Assembly: GCA_016432325.1 (NCBI GenBank)
Contig: CP066684.1
Coordinates: 62,001 to 126,000, forward strand
Direction of reading: 5' to 3'
Length of the DNA: 64,000 nucleotides
Source: Candidatus Aenigmatarchaeota archaeon
GTDB lineage: Archaea > Aenigmatarchaeota > Aenigmatarchaeia > PWEA01 > JACQIF01
Position numbers and translations under genes: made by a program. The notes under the pieces are model-generated. The model made no database searches and was not told the origin of the DNA. It was given only the letters and a program-made list of their open reading frames with translations. Of this stretch, positions 63,546-64,000 are shown piece after piece; position 1 is the first letter of the stretch; each line of letters opens with the position of its first letter.

Positions 63546-64000
63546 AGTATCTCCTCCGCTATTTCGAGCAGCCCGCGCAGGCTGTCTATGGCGTAGTCGG
63601 CCTTGTATTCGTTCTTCTCGGGTTCGACGAGATGGAACACCGTTGTCATTCCAAGGTCTTTCGCGGTTTCAAGATTCTCCTGCCTGTCGTCCACGAAAAC
63701 GCATTCGCTGGCGTTGACGCCTAGGGCCGCGCATGCCTTTCTGTAAATCGCAGCGTCCGGTTTCGCGCTCTTCACCTCCTCGCTGATTACCACGGCTTCG
63801 AACGCGTCCGCAATGCCGAAGCGCTTCAGCAGGGAGCGCAGGAGGAACGCGTCCGCGTTGGAGACGATGGCTATCGCATAGTTCTTCTTCAGCTCTTCAT
63901 GGACTGCTTTGAAGTCCGCGTCGAGTTTGAAGGTTTCGATGAGTCTCTGTTCGATACGCGCGTGGTCTTTGACGCCCATCTTTTTCCAGAACGCCTCGCG
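63542..64000 (-). CDS. HAD-superfamily hydrolase, 5' end cut by window edge
   Basis: The frame is open to the window edge (the codons before the internal ATG at 63979 read REAFWKK), so the N-terminus with the nucleophile Asp motif is outside. Visible: IAIVSNADAFLLRSLLKRFGI (motif II Ser/Asn), KSAKPDAAIYRKACAALG (motif III Lys) and CVFVDDRQENLETAKDLGM (motif IV acidic pair). These fit the phosphoglycolate phosphatase-like subfamily. The visible 152 codons are about two thirds of a typical protein. Confidence 0.88.
   Translation of the reverse strand, partial: REAFWKKMGVKDHARIEQRLIETFKLDADFKAVHEELKKNYAIAIVSNADAFLLRSLLKRFGIADAFEAVVISEEVKSAKPDAAIYRKACAALGVNASECVFVDDRQENLETAKDLGMTTVFHLVEPEKNEYKADYAIDSLRGLLEIAEEIL

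Overview
This window looks like part of an archaeal chromosome. It carries the archaeal order of the S10/spc ribosomal protein superoperon, including eS4, eL32, eL19, aIF1 and the RNase P protein Rpp29. It also has proteasome alpha and beta subunits, exosome genes (rrp4, rrp41, rrp42), an SBDS gene, aCPSF1, HerA/NurA/Mre11/Rad50 and archaeal TATA boxes, many of them about 25 nt from a start codon as expected for leaderless mRNAs. A bacterial-looking methionyl-tRNA synthetase, very small membrane proteins and a large surface/pilus locus suggest a DPANN-type archaeon. That placement is inference; 16S rRNA is absent and no search was run. No tRNA, rRNA, CRISPR array or insertion sequence was recognised, and no stretch over 300 bases lacks a gene.

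Layout. (1) 1-15943: ribosomal protein superoperon from uL3 (cut by the window edge) to uL15, then SecY, a DUF106/EMC3-like insertase and Cbf5. Three small unexplained genes are embedded in it. uS3 and uL24 each carry a C-terminal C2H2 zinc finger. aIF1 appears to start at ATA. (2) 15978-23040: Trm112-like protein, alkyltransferase, proteasome beta, aCPSF1, two membrane or exported proteins of lower GC, SepF and ProRS. (3) 23075-39115: DNA end-processing genes (Mre11-Rad50, HerA, NurA) mixed with three further metallophosphoesterases, a TrmB-type regulator with paired operators, a nucleotidyltransferase, VapBC with a palindromic operator, MetRS and several unknowns. (4) 39127-57019: a polyprenol kinase-like gene followed by a 17 kb surface-appendage locus. 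It has a secretion/pilus ATPase, a double-domain TadC/FlaJ-like platform protein, a run of six single-span microproteins, LamG, C-type-lectin and propeller-like display proteins on pilin-type N-termini, and three tandem six-cysteine pilins. (5) 57131-64000: proteasome alpha, SBDS, exosome, eL43, RpoP, Pcc1 and prefoldin beta, then a small membrane protein, a predicted metallopeptidase and a HAD hydrolase cut by the window end.

Across the window a family of short palindromes recurs, with arms ending in GAAAC/GTTTC or GAAC/GTTC next to the loop. Most lie just upstream of ribosome binding sites of translation, proteostasis and pilus genes. Two lie in frame inside coding sequence (uL5 and a phosphoesterase). 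A separate 63-nt leader encoding a 20-residue peptide is duplicated almost exactly in front of psmA and prefoldin beta. The best candidates for undescribed biology are the surface locus, the ATA start of aIF1, the duplicated leader, the palindrome family and the zinc-finger ribosomal proteins.
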